This document shows, in pieces, positions 37,079 through 44,954 of a stretch of 64,000 bases of DNA. A program made the translations under genes and the position numbers. Location of the stretch: the NCBI GenBank assembly GCA_902523185.1, contig CABYYJ010000002.1, forward strand, positions 1 through 64,000. The letters are read 5' to 3'. The DNA is from an uncultured Pelagibacteraceae bacterium. GTDB lineage: Bacteria; Pseudomonadota; Alphaproteobacteria; Pelagibacterales; Pelagibacteraceae. The notes below the pieces were generated by a model that was given only the letters and a program-made list of their open reading frames with translations, was not told the DNA's origin and made no database searches. The stretch's first letter is position 1. Each line of letters starts with the position of its first letter.

Positions 37079-38506
37079 CTAATTTTTGGTCAAATCTTTG
37101 AATTTTGTATAAATACCTTCAAACTCAACTTTAATTGTACCTGTCGGCCCATGCCTTTGTTTACCCAAAATTATATCTGCAAGTCCATTTACATCATTCA
37201 TCTTAGATTGCCACTCTGCGTGTTCAATTGAGCCTAATTTTGGTTGTTTTCTCTCTAAATAGTATGACTCTCTATAAACAAACATAACTACATCTGCATC
37301 TTGTTCAATAGAGCCAGATTCTCTAAGATCCGCTAATTGAGGTTGTTTATCATCGCGCTGTTCTACAGCTCTTGAAAGTTGAGATAAAGCCAAAACCGGC
37401 ACAGATAATTCTTTAGCCAAAGCTTTTAATCCTTGAGTAATTTCAGATATTTCTTGAACTCTTCCCTCGTTTTTATTTAAGTTGGATCGCATTAGTTGAA
37501 TATAATCGACTACTATTAGATCTAATCCAAACAATCTTTTTATACGTCTTGCTCTATTACATAAAGTGGCAATGGTGATTGCAGGAGTTTCATCTATAAA
37601 TAAAGGTAAATTGTAAATATTTCTTGATGTTTCAATGTATCTATTAATTTCCTCTTCTGAAACTTTACCTCGTCTTATATCATCAGACTTAATTTTTGCT
37701 TGTTCAGATAAGATTCTTGTTGATAGTTGCTCTGATGACATCTCTAAAGAAAAAAATGCCACAGATGATTTTTCTTGTCGTTTTAGAATATTTTGAGCTG
37801 CATTATATGCTATATTAGTTGCTAGAGCTGTTTTACCCATCGAAGGTCTTCCAGCAATTATTATTAAGTCAGATTTGTGTAAACCTCCTAATTTTTCATC
37901 TAGGTCGGTTAGGCCAGTTGGGACACCAACTATACCCTGATCGTTTTGCATAGCCTGTGTTGCCATCTGGATAGTTTGATCTAAAGCTTGGTTAAATTTT
38001 AAAAAAGATCTTGAAAAACTTCCTCTTTCAGCTAAGTCAAATAAAGATTTTTCTGTGTCTTCAATTATATTTTCAGCATTTTGTTCTTCTGTGCTTGCAT
38101 TCATTGTATCAGAAGAAAGTTTATTTGAAATTAATACTAGTTCTCTACGTAAATACATTTCGTGAATAATTTTTGCGTAGTCTACAGCCTGTTTTGTCGA
38201 ACCTGAAAATCTTGTCAGCTTTACCAAATATTCTGTACCTCCTACTTCATTCAACATATTGTCTTTCTCAAAATAATTTTTTAATGTTATCGGATTAGCT
38301 ATCATTCCTTTATTATTTAGATTTTGAATTACCTCGTAGATTTTTATGTGTCCAGGGTCGTAAAAAACTGATGGTGTTACAATTGATGAAATTTCATCAA
38401 TTATGTCATTGTTAACCAATATTGAGCCCAGTAATGCTTGCTCAGCTTCTAGATTTGCTGGTTGTTCGTTTTTAATTTCGCTTTGAATTAAATTAGTTTC
38501 TTTCAC
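37079..38506 (-). CDS. dnaB: Replicative DNA helicase DnaB
   Basis: The hexameric 5'-3' helicase of the replication fork. The 475-aa protein has the N-terminal primase-interacting domain (NLEAEQALLGSILVNNDII) and the RecA-like motor: Walker A IIAGRPSMGKTALATN near residue 215, FSLEMSSEQL, Walker B LIVVDYIQLM, LSQLSRAVEQRDDKQPQLADLRESGSIEQDAD, and the arginine-finger region. No intein is present. It is the fourth gene of the rpsF-rpsR-rplI-dnaB cluster, 73 bp after rplI. Confidence 0.98.
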   Translation of the reverse strand: MKETNLIQSEIKNEQPANLEAEQALLGSILVNNDIIDEISSIVTPSVFYDPGHIKIYEVIQNLNNKGMIANPITLKNYFEKDNMLNEVGGTEYLVKLTRFSGSTKQAVDYAKIIHEMYLRRELVLISNKLSSDTMNASTEEQNAENIIEDTEKSLFDLAERGSFSRSFLKFNQALDQTIQMATQAMQNDQGIVGVPTGLTDLDEKLGGLHKSDLIIIAGRPSMGKTALATNIAYNAAQNILKRQEKSSVAFFSLEMSSEQLSTRILSEQAKIKSDDIRRGKVSEEEINRYIETSRNIYNLPLFIDETPAITIATLCNRARRIKRLFGLDLIVVDYIQLMRSNLNKNEGRVQEISEITQGLKALAKELSVPVLALSQLSRAVEQRDDKQPQLADLRESGSIEQDADVVMFVYRESYYLERKQPKLGSIEHAEWQSKMNDVNGLADIILGKQRHGPTGTIKVEFEGIYTKFKDLTKN

Positions 38507-38579
38507 GAAATAATAGTAAGTTAATCTAAATTTTCTTAAAGTAAAAAGTTACTCACGGTTTTATGGATCTGTGGAAAAG

Positions 38580-39035
38580 TTACTTAGACTGAACCTTGTC
38601 GATTTTGATTGTAATATTTGCTTTTACTTCTGAGTGAAAATTTATATTTGCTTTGAAAGATCCAATTTTATTTAGATCATCTTTTAAGATAATTTGCGAT
38701 GGACTCACATCTGCATTTACCTTTTCTTTTATCAAATTTGTAATTTCTTTTGGCTTAATTGATCCATAAAGATCTCCGTTATCTTTGCTTTCTCTTTTAA
38801 AAACAAATGATTTATTGTTTACTAATTTTGATATTTCTTTAAATTTATTTTTAATTTCAATGTTTTTTTTATTTAGCTCGTCTTTTTTTCTATCTACGTA
38901 ATTCTGATTTTCTTTATTAAATCTTAATGCTTTTCCTTGTTTCAAGAGAAAGTTTCTTCCATACCCACTTTTTACTTTAACTTTATCTCCGATATTTCCA
39001 AGATTTAGAATATTTTCAAGAAGAATAAGTTCCAT
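38580..39035 (-). CDS. rplI: Large-subunit ribosomal protein L9
   Basis: A 151-aa two-domain protein. The N-terminal 23S rRNA-binding domain MELILLENILNLGNIGDKVKVKSGYGRNFLL matches the L9 signature. A long connecting helix rich in Lys/Asn (about 45-75) and a C-terminal globular domain with GSIKPKEI follow. It is 1 bp from rpsR in the ribosomal protein cluster. Confidence 0.96.
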   Translation of the reverse strand: MELILLENILNLGNIGDKVKVKSGYGRNFLLKQGKALRFNKENQNYVDRKKDELNKKNIEIKNKFKEISKLVNNKSFVFKRESKDNGDLYGSIKPKEITNLIKEKVNADVSPSQIILKDDLNKIGSFKANINFHSEVKANITIKIDKVQSK

Positions 39036-39036
39036 A

Positions 39037-39309
39037 TTATATAAGTCCTAAAATCTTAGCCTTTTTAATTTCCTTTGTTAGCTTCTTTTGTTTATTGAAG
39101 GAAACAGAGCTTATTTTTGAGGAAACTATTTTCCCATTATCTGTAAGATACTTCTTCAGAAGACTGACATTTTTATAGTCTATTAAAGGGGCATTTTTAG
39201 TGGATAGTGGGCATTTTTTTTGAAATTTGTTATCAATTTTTTGAAAAAGACTTAGTTTATTTAAAGAGTTCGAGTTTCTTTTTTGAAATTTTTTATTTTT
39301 TCTTTTCAT
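39037..39309 (-). CDS. rpsR: Small-subunit ribosomal protein S18
   Basis: A 90-aa basic protein that binds S6 on the 30S platform. The S18 core is clear: CPLSTKNAPLIDYKNVSLLKKY followed by GKIVSSKISSVSFNKQKKLTKEIKKAKILGL. The N-terminal 30 residues are a lysine-rich extension of variable sequence, common in the family. It is immediately downstream of rpsF. Confidence 0.95.
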   Translation of the reverse strand: MKRKNKKFQKRNSNSLNKLSLFQKIDNKFQKKCPLSTKNAPLIDYKNVSLLKKYLTDNGKIVSSKISSVSFNKQKKLTKEIKKAKILGLI

Positions 39310-39636
39310 TTATTTTTTTTCTTTCTTAAAAAACTCATTTTTCGTGTCAAGCTTCTTATATCTGACTGTTAGATATCTTATAACTGATCCATCTACTTTT
39401 ATTTTCTTTTCGATTTCACTGAGTGTTTTGTTATCTCCCTCAAATTTGTAGTGAATGTAAAAACCTTTTTTATAATTTTTTATTTTATTTGAAAGATTCA
39501 TTAATCCCCATTCTTCAATCTTGATTACTTTTCCTGATGATTTATTGATTAATTCGTTGTATTTCTCTTTAAGAGATTTTATTTCATTATCTGCTAAGTC
39601 TTGTTTAGCTATAATAGTATTCTCGTAAAATGCCAT
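39310..39636 (-). CDS. rpsF: Small-subunit ribosomal protein S6
   Basis: A 108-aa protein with the S6 ferredoxin-like fold. Conserved elements are YENTIIAKQDL at the N-terminus, IEEWGLMNLSNKIKNYKKGFYIHYKFEG in the centre, and VIRYLTVRYKKLD. It is the first gene of the cluster and is preceded by a good promoter. No obvious S6:S18 leader RNA structure could be recognised by eye in the 45 or so bases between that promoter and the start codon. Confidence 0.95.
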   Translation of the reverse strand: MAFYENTIIAKQDLADNEIKSLKEKYNELINKSSGKVIKIEEWGLMNLSNKIKNYKKGFYIHYKFEGDNKTLSEIEKKIKVDGSVIRYLTVRYKKLDTKNEFFKKEKK

Positions 39637-39680
39637 AATTTACAGTAAATTAACTTATTATTATTATTTTCAAAAATTGG

Positions 39681-39708
39681 TTTATACTATAATTAATGCT
39701 TTTATCAA
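39681..39708 (-). promoter_or_regulatory. Promoter of the rpsF-rpsR-rplI-dnaB cluster
   Basis: On the minus strand, TTGATA (39703-39708), a 16-bp spacer and TATAAA (39681-39686) form a good sigma70-type match about 45 bp before the rpsF ATG. The opposite strand holds TATAAT at 39688-39693, which may serve fabD, so the promoters overlap. Confidence 0.5.
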
Positions 39709-39738
39709 CACAAATAATGATTAATTAAATAAGATAAA

Positions 39739-40680
39739 ATGAGCGCTTTATTATTTCCAGGTCAGGGATCGCAAGTTGTTGGCATGGGATTAGAATTATA
39801 TAAAAATTTTAAAATAGTTAAAAAAATTTTTAGCGAGGCGGATCAAAAACTAAATTTTTCACTTTCAAAAATTATACTTGAAGGCCCAGAAGATGAATTA
39901 AAGCTCACAAAATATACTCAACCAGCTATTTTGACAGTAAGTTATTCGATTTTTAAAGTGATGAAAGATGAATTTGATATTGACTTTAAAAATTTTAAAT
40001 ATTTTTCTGGTCACTCATTGGGAGAATACAGTGCATTGGTATGTTCTGAGTCTTTAGTTTTTGAAGATGCCATTTATTTAGTTTATGAGAGAGGTAAAGC
40101 AATGCAAAATGCAGTGCCAGTTGGTAAGGGAAGCATGATTGCAATTCTAGGAAGCAAAATTAATGAAATAAATAAATTTTTTATCGATAATAAAAGTGAA
40201 AATAGCGTGTGTGAAATCGCAAATGATAATGCAGATGGGCAAGTAATTGTTAGTGGCGATCAGGAGAGAATAAGCTCACTACAAAATGAGCTAAGAGAAA
40301 ATAAAATAAAAACTATTCCTTTAAAAGTAAGCGCACCATTTCATTGCTCATTGATGAAGCCAGCAGCAATGATAATGAAAAATAAAATTGATGAAACAAT
40401 CTTTAAAACACCTAAGTTTGAAATTGTAAGTAATGTAAATGCTTTGCCTGAAAATAATCCATCAGAAATTAAAAAATTATTATATAAACAAATTTTTTCG
40501 ACTGTTCGATGGCGTGAAAGTTTGATAAATATGTCTAAAAATGGCATAACAAATTTTGTTGAAATAGGTCCAGGAAAAGTTTTATCAGGAATGGTAAAAA
40601 GGACTCTCAAAGGCGTAAATTGCTTTTCAATTAACTCAATAGCTGATATTAAAACTTTGATAAATGAACTTAAAAAATAG
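39739..40680 (+). CDS. fabD: Malonyl-CoA:ACP transacylase
   Basis: It loads malonyl groups onto acyl carrier protein for fatty acid synthesis. The 313-aa protein starts LLFPGQGSQVVGMG and has the active-site serine in GHSLGEYSALV (about residue 92) and the catalytic His in VSAPFHCSLM (about 203). GPGKVLSGMVKRT is the C-terminal conserved segment. It overlaps fabG by 17 bp, opening the fabD-fabG-acpP-gmk series. Confidence 0.97.
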   Translation: MSALLFPGQGSQVVGMGLELYKNFKIVKKIFSEADQKLNFSLSKIILEGPEDELKLTKYTQPAILTVSYSIFKVMKDEFDIDFKNFKYFSGHSLGEYSALVCSESLVFEDAIYLVYERGKAMQNAVPVGKGSMIAILGSKINEINKFFIDNKSENSVCEIANDNADGQVIVSGDQERISSLQNELRENKIKTIPLKVSAPFHCSLMKPAAMIMKNKIDETIFKTPKFEIVSNVNALPENNPSEIKKLLYKQIFSTVRWRESLINMSKNGITNFVEIGPGKVLSGMVKRTLKGVNCFSINSIADIKTLINELKK

Positions 40681-41395
40681 AAAGATATTAATCACAGGTG
40701 CTACTGGTGGAATTGGAAATTGTTTAGTAGAAAAGTTTGATCAATTCGGTAGCAAAATATTTGCAACAGGTACGAATGAAGAAAAGTTAAACAGTCTCAA
40801 AAAAAAATTCCCAAATATTGAAATCGGAAGATTTAAGCTAAATGAACATAATAAAATTGAGGAATTTATTGAAAATGTTCATAGTAAACTAGATGGTATT
40901 GATGTTCTCATAAATAATGCTGGAATAAATTTGGATAATTTATCTATTAGATTAACTGAGGAAAATTGGAAAAAAGTAATAGATATTAATTTAACTTCCA
41001 CTTTTTTAATGTGTAAACATGTAATTAAAAAAATGTTAAAAAAAAAATATGGAAAGATAATTAATATAACTTCAATAGTTGGCCATACAGGCAATCTAGG
41101 ACAGGCAAATTACTCTGCTTCTAAGTCTGGTATAGTGGCATTTTCAAAAAGCTTAGCGATCGAGTATGCAAAAAAAAATATAAATATAAATTGCGTTTCT
41201 CCAGGCTTCATTCAAACTGAAATGACAGACAAAATTAATGAAGAATTTAAAAAAACTTTAATTAATAAAATTCCCTCAGGAAATTTTGGTACTGGTCAAG
41301 ATGTTTCAAATTGTGTAGCTTTTTTGGCCTCTGATATGGCTAGTTATATTAACGGCGAAACTGTACATGTAAACGGTGGAATGTATATGGCTTGA
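40664..41395 (+). CDS. fabG: 3-oxoacyl-ACP reductase
   Basis: A 243-aa NADPH-dependent short-chain dehydrogenase of the fatty acid cycle. The cofactor motif TGATGGIG is near residue 11, followed by NNAGI, the catalytic Ser in [22 protein letters not shown] (Tyr/Lys pair) and the C-terminal [16 protein letters not shown]. It is followed by acpP after about 50 bp. Confidence 0.97.
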   Translation: MNLKNRKILITGATGGIGNCLVEKFDQFGSKIFATGTNEEKLNSLKKKFPNIEIGRFKLNEHNKIEEFIENVHSKLDGIDVLINNAGINLDNLSIRLTEENWKKVIDINLTSTFLMCKHVIKKMLKKKYGKIINITSIVGHTGNLGQANYSASKSGIVAFSKSLAIEYAKKNININCVSPGFIQTEMTDKINEEFKKTLINKIPSGNFGTGQDVSNCVAFLASDMASYINGETVHVNGGMYMA

Positions 41396-41445
41396 CAATT
41401 CTGCCTAATAATCTATTAAGAAATAAATACTTAAGAAAGGAATTC

Positions 41446-41685
41446 ATGTCAGACGAAGTAAAAAACAAGATCAAAAAAATAGTTGCAGACCATTTAGGTA
41501 TAGAAGAAGAAAAAGTTACTGAGGAAGCCAGTTTTATAGACGATCTTGGTGCAGATAGTTTAGATACAGTTGAGCTGGTTATGGCCTTCGAAGAAGAATT
41601 TGGATCAGAAATATCTGATAGTGAGGCTGAGAAAATTCTTACGGTAGGTGATGCAATTAAATTTATTGAAAGCAAAACAAGTTAA
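41446..41685 (+). CDS. acpP: Acyl carrier protein
   Basis: A 79-aa acidic four-helix protein. Its phosphopantetheine attachment serine lies in the canonical motif [10 protein letters not shown]. The ATG at 41446 preceded by AAAGGA is the right start; a frame open from 41392 adds 18 unrelated residues. It normally precedes fabF, but here gmk follows 24 bp later. Confidence 0.97.
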   Translation: MSDEVKNKIKKIVADHLGIEEEKVTEEASFIDDLGADSLDTVELVMAFEEEFGSEISDSEAEKILTVGDAIKFIESKTS

Positions 41686-41709
41686 TAAGATACAAATTTT
41701 TTTATTAAT

Positions 41710-42306
41710 ATGACTACTGATAATAATATCATGGTTATATTATCATCTCCTTCAGGTGTAGGAAAAACAACTCTTACAAAAAAAATACAACAAAAGTATC
41801 AATCTTTTAAAATTTCTGTCTCTTATACAACTCGACCACCAAGATCGAATGAGGTGGATGGAGTAGATTATAAATTCGTAAAAAAAGAGCAATTTGAGCA
41901 ATTAATTAAAGAAAATCAATTTTACGAATATGCCAAAATTTTTGAAAATTATTATGGAACATTAAAAAAAAATGTTGATGAAACATTACAAAAAAACGAC
42001 ATTATTTTTGATATCGATTGGCAAGGAACTAAACAATTATCCAAATTTAAGAATTTGAATTTAATTAAAATTTTCTTAATTACAGAAAATAAGGAAGAAT
42101 TAAAAAAAAGATTGATGACAAGGGGTCAAAATACATCAGAAGAATTAGAGAAGAGGTTCAATTCATTCGATGAGGATATCAAATATTGGAATGATTACGA
42201 TTATATTCTAATTAATAAAAATTTAGATGTATGTTTCAAACAAATTGAAAATTTAATATTAATGAATAAGAGCAAAGTGGTTAATTTTCCTCATAAAGCT
42301 GAGTGA
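41710..42306 (+). CDS. gmk: Guanylate kinase
   Basis: It phosphorylates GMP to GDP and so completes the guanine branch with guaB and guaA. The 198-aa protein has the P-loop SSPSGVGKTTL (about residues 12-22), SVSYTTRPPRSNEVDGVDY for GMP binding, and IDWQGTKQL. Its stop overlaps convergent rsmA by 26 bp, the largest convergent overlap in the window. In relatives, fabF, mltG and a yicC-like gene often lie between acpP and gmk; they are absent here. Confidence 0.96.
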   Translation: MTTDNNIMVILSSPSGVGKTTLTKKIQQKYQSFKISVSYTTRPPRSNEVDGVDYKFVKKEQFEQLIKENQFYEYAKIFENYYGTLKKNVDETLQKNDIIFDIDWQGTKQLSKFKNLNLIKIFLITENKEELKKRLMTRGQNTSEELEKRFNSFDEDIKYWNDYDYILINKNLDVCFKQIENLILMNKSKVVNFPHKAE

Positions 42307-43066
42307 TATGATAATAAATTTCAGGTTTTAAATCAGATGGCCTTAAATTTAACTTAATTCCATCAATTTTTTTAATCTGTTTTTCATTTAAAATACTTTG
42401 AATTTTCTTTTTTATTATTTTTCTTTTACTTGAAAAAAATATTTGGGTTATTTTCTCTAAATTAGTAAGATTTTTTATCGAAAATGTATTTTTTTTTTTT
42501 GGTTGAAAATGGACAACCATGGAAGTTACTTTTGGCATTGGACGGAAACAGTTTTTAGATACTATAAATTTATTAACCAATTTTAGTCTAAAATTAGCCA
42601 ATATTGAAATCCTTCCATAATTTTTTGAAGGAAACCTGCCAATAATTTTTTCAGCTAATTCTTTCTGAAACATTAGAATTAGCCCACAAAATTTAGGTGG
42701 CCAGTTTTTGAATTTTAATAATTTGACCAGTATCTGAGAGGAAATATTATATGGCAAATTGCCAAAAATAAAAGAATCATTATAAATTTCTTTTTCTAAA
42801 TTATAATTCAAAATATCAGATGTTATTACTTTTATAAATTTATCTTTTTGATATTTTTTTTTAAGCTCTCTCGCTAATTTTTCATCTTTTTCAATTATTA
42901 GTAATGTTTTAGGTTTTTGCTTTATAATCTCACCAGTTAAAGCACCTTTGCCAGGACCTATTTCAACAATGTTTTTATTCTTTACCTTAACTAAACTTAT
43001 TATTTTTTTTACAATATTTTTATCATTAAGAAAGTTTTGGCCAAGAGATCTTTTTGGAAAACTCAT
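42281..43066 (-). CDS. rsmA: 16S rRNA (adenine1518/1519-N6) dimethyltransferase
   Basis: It dimethylates two adjacent adenines in helix 45 of 16S rRNA, a late step of 30S assembly. The 261-aa protein has KRSLGQNFLNDKNIVKKI, the SAM motif VEIGPGKGALTGEI, and the catalytic NLPYNISSQI. The C-terminal small helical domain is present. It overlaps pdxA by 4 bp and ends the long lptF-to-rsmA operon, an order conserved in proteobacteria. Confidence 0.96.
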   Translation of the reverse strand: MSFPKRSLGQNFLNDKNIVKKIISLVKVKNKNIVEIGPGKGALTGEIIKQKPKTLLIIEKDEKLARELKKKYQKDKFIKVITSDILNYNLEKEIYNDSFIFGNLPYNISSQILVKLLKFKNWPPKFCGLILMFQKELAEKIIGRFPSKNYGRISILANFRLKLVNKFIVSKNCFRPMPKVTSMVVHFQPKKKNTFSIKNLTNLEKITQIFFSSKRKIIKKKIQSILNEKQIKKIDGIKLNLRPSDLKPEIYYHITQLYEEN

Positions 43067-44028
43067 TTTCCGAACTTGTTAACAAATTTTATAGACTCGA
43101 TTAAGCTTAAAGGATTTGCTTTATTTTGTGCAATTAAATATTTCGCAGTTCCGTGATCAGGTGAAACTCTTAAGTATTTTAATCCAAGAGTTACGTTTAT
43201 TGCATTAAATTTAAATATACTTTTAAAAGGTGCAAGAACTTGGTCATGATACATGCCTATTAAAATATCATAATTTCTATAATCTTTAATAAAAACAGTA
43301 TCTGAAATTAGGGGTCCTTTTACCTTAATCCCTTTTTTCTTTAATGCTTTAATTGAGGGAATAATCATTTTCCTTTCTTCTGAGTTTTTTCTAAACTCTG
43401 CGTTATGAGGATTTAAACCCAAGACTCCTATTAAAGGTTTTTTATTAAATAAATTTTTATAATTTTGATTAAGGCTTTTAATTTTTCTTATTATAAATTT
43501 TTTATTTAATTTTTTTGATACATCTTTTATATCAATATGCGTTGTAATCGGCGAAACACTTAATGTTTTATTTCTAATAAGCATTACCTCAGAGTCATTT
43601 TTAATTCCACATTTTGAAGCTAAATATTCCGTTACTCCAATTTTACTTTTTTTTAGAAGATTTTTATCTATTGCACAATTTATAATCCCTTTAATATTAT
43701 TGTTAGATGCAAGCTTATGTGCAGTGTTTAGTGACTCGATAACAAACTTCGAAGCTGCTTTTTGATTTACCTCAAAGGGATTTTTGAAAGCCAAATTAAT
43801 ATCCAAAATATTTAATTTTTCATTTTTTTCATGCTGATTGATATCTTTAATTTTTTTCATTTTTAAATTGTAATTTAATTTTCTAAACTGTTTTTCAAGT
43901 AAGTTATAATTTGAAATAAATATAATTTTTTCTCTTATCGATTTTGTTAGTTTTTTCCAACTCTTAAAAATTATTTCTGAATTGATACTATTTGGATCCC
44001 CACTCAAGATTATGATCTTTTTATTCAT
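43063..44028 (-). CDS. pdxA: 4-hydroxythreonine-4-phosphate dehydrogenase
   Basis: It makes the amino-ketone precursor of pyridoxal phosphate. The 321-aa protein has the family pattern, with GDPNSINSEII near the N-terminus, the metal-binding His in TTHIDIKDV, GVLGLNPHNAEFRKNSEE and GMYHDQVLAPFKSI. VTLGLKYLRVSPDHGTAKYL near the C-terminus is diagnostic. It lies between surA and rsmA as in E. coli. Confidence 0.93.
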   Translation of the reverse strand: MNKKIIILSGDPNSINSEIIFKSWKKLTKSIREKIIFISNYNLLEKQFRKLNYNLKMKKIKDINQHEKNEKLNILDINLAFKNPFEVNQKAASKFVIESLNTAHKLASNNNIKGIINCAIDKNLLKKSKIGVTEYLASKCGIKNDSEVMLIRNKTLSVSPITTHIDIKDVSKKLNKKFIIRKIKSLNQNYKNLFNKKPLIGVLGLNPHNAEFRKNSEERKMIIPSIKALKKKGIKVKGPLISDTVFIKDYRNYDILIGMYHDQVLAPFKSIFKFNAINVTLGLKYLRVSPDHGTAKYLIAQNKANPLSLIESIKFVNKFGK

Positions 44029-44030
44029 TA

Positions 44031-44954
44031 TTAATATTCTATTAAACTATTATTTTTTAACTTTGATAAAAGACTTCTTGAGTATAAATTAAACATTTCA
44101 TTTTTCTTACGATTAATAAGATTTATTTTGAGTTCATCTATGTTTACATTCTCTACTTTTGAAATTTTTTTATCATTTAATTTCAAAAATAAAGCACTAT
44201 TAGATGTAATAAGTGGTTCAGTCACTTCCCCAACTTTAATTTTAGTAACTAGATTAAATATTTTTTTGTTTAATGATTTAGCATTAAGCCAACCCAAGTC
44301 TCCTTTATTAGATGCTGTAGATGATATACTGTATTTAACTGCAGTAGTTTCAAATCCATATTTATTAATTTGTTCTTGAATATTAATAATTTTATTTTGG
44401 TCGTTTAAATCATTGTTAAGAGAAATTTCAATTTCAGATATTCTAAATTGTTCAATATTAGTTTGATTTTGTAACAAATTTTCTAGTTCCTGATTTATAT
44501 TTTTTTCATCAATCTCAATTTTTTTTGAGTAAACTTGATAAATATATTTTTGCCATAAAAAATCAGTTTCTAATTCTTCATAAAATAATTGAAAATCTAT
44601 TCCACTATTTGAAAATTTTTCTTTAAGGCCATTTATATTGTTTAAGGATATACTGTTTAGATAACTAGTAATTTTTTTTTGATCAACTTTTAAATTATAT
44701 TTTGATAATTCAATTTTTTTTAGTTTTTGTTTGATTAAATAATCTAAGGCTTGCTTTTTTAATTTATTTATATTTGATTGATTAACTTCTTGATTAGCTA
44801 AAATTAAGGTAGCAATTATTTTATTTTTAATTTCAAAATTCGTAATTATTTCATTTTCAACTTTTAATACAATATTATTTTCTACTTTAGCAAAAATATT
44901 TTGAAAATTTAATAATATTATTATTAAAAAAAAGAATAAGATTTTTTTAGTCAT
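44031..44954 (-). CDS. surA: SurA-like periplasmic chaperone/peptidyl-prolyl isomerase
   Basis: It assists outer-membrane protein folding in the periplasm. The 307-aa protein has a hydrophobic signal segment (about residues 4-22, ILFFFLIIILLNFQNIFA), a SurA-type N-terminal helical domain, then one parvulin-like domain (about 170-270) with AVKYSISSTASNKGDLGWL and VGEVTEPLITSNSALFLKL. E. coli SurA has two parvulin domains and about 430 aa, so this is the short one-domain form. Gene order lptD-surA-pdxA-rsmA supports the call. Confidence 0.88.
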   Translation of the reverse strand: MTKKILFFFLIIILLNFQNIFAKVENNIVLKVENEIITNFEIKNKIIATLILANQEVNQSNINKLKKQALDYLIKQKLKKIELSKYNLKVDQKKITSYLNSISLNNINGLKEKFSNSGIDFQLFYEELETDFLWQKYIYQVYSKKIEIDEKNINQELENLLQNQTNIEQFRISEIEISLNNDLNDQNKIINIQEQINKYGFETTAVKYSISSTASNKGDLGWLNAKSLNKKIFNLVTKIKVGEVTEPLITSNSALFLKLNDKKISKVENVNIDELKINLINRKKNEMFNLYSRSLLSKLKNNSLIEY

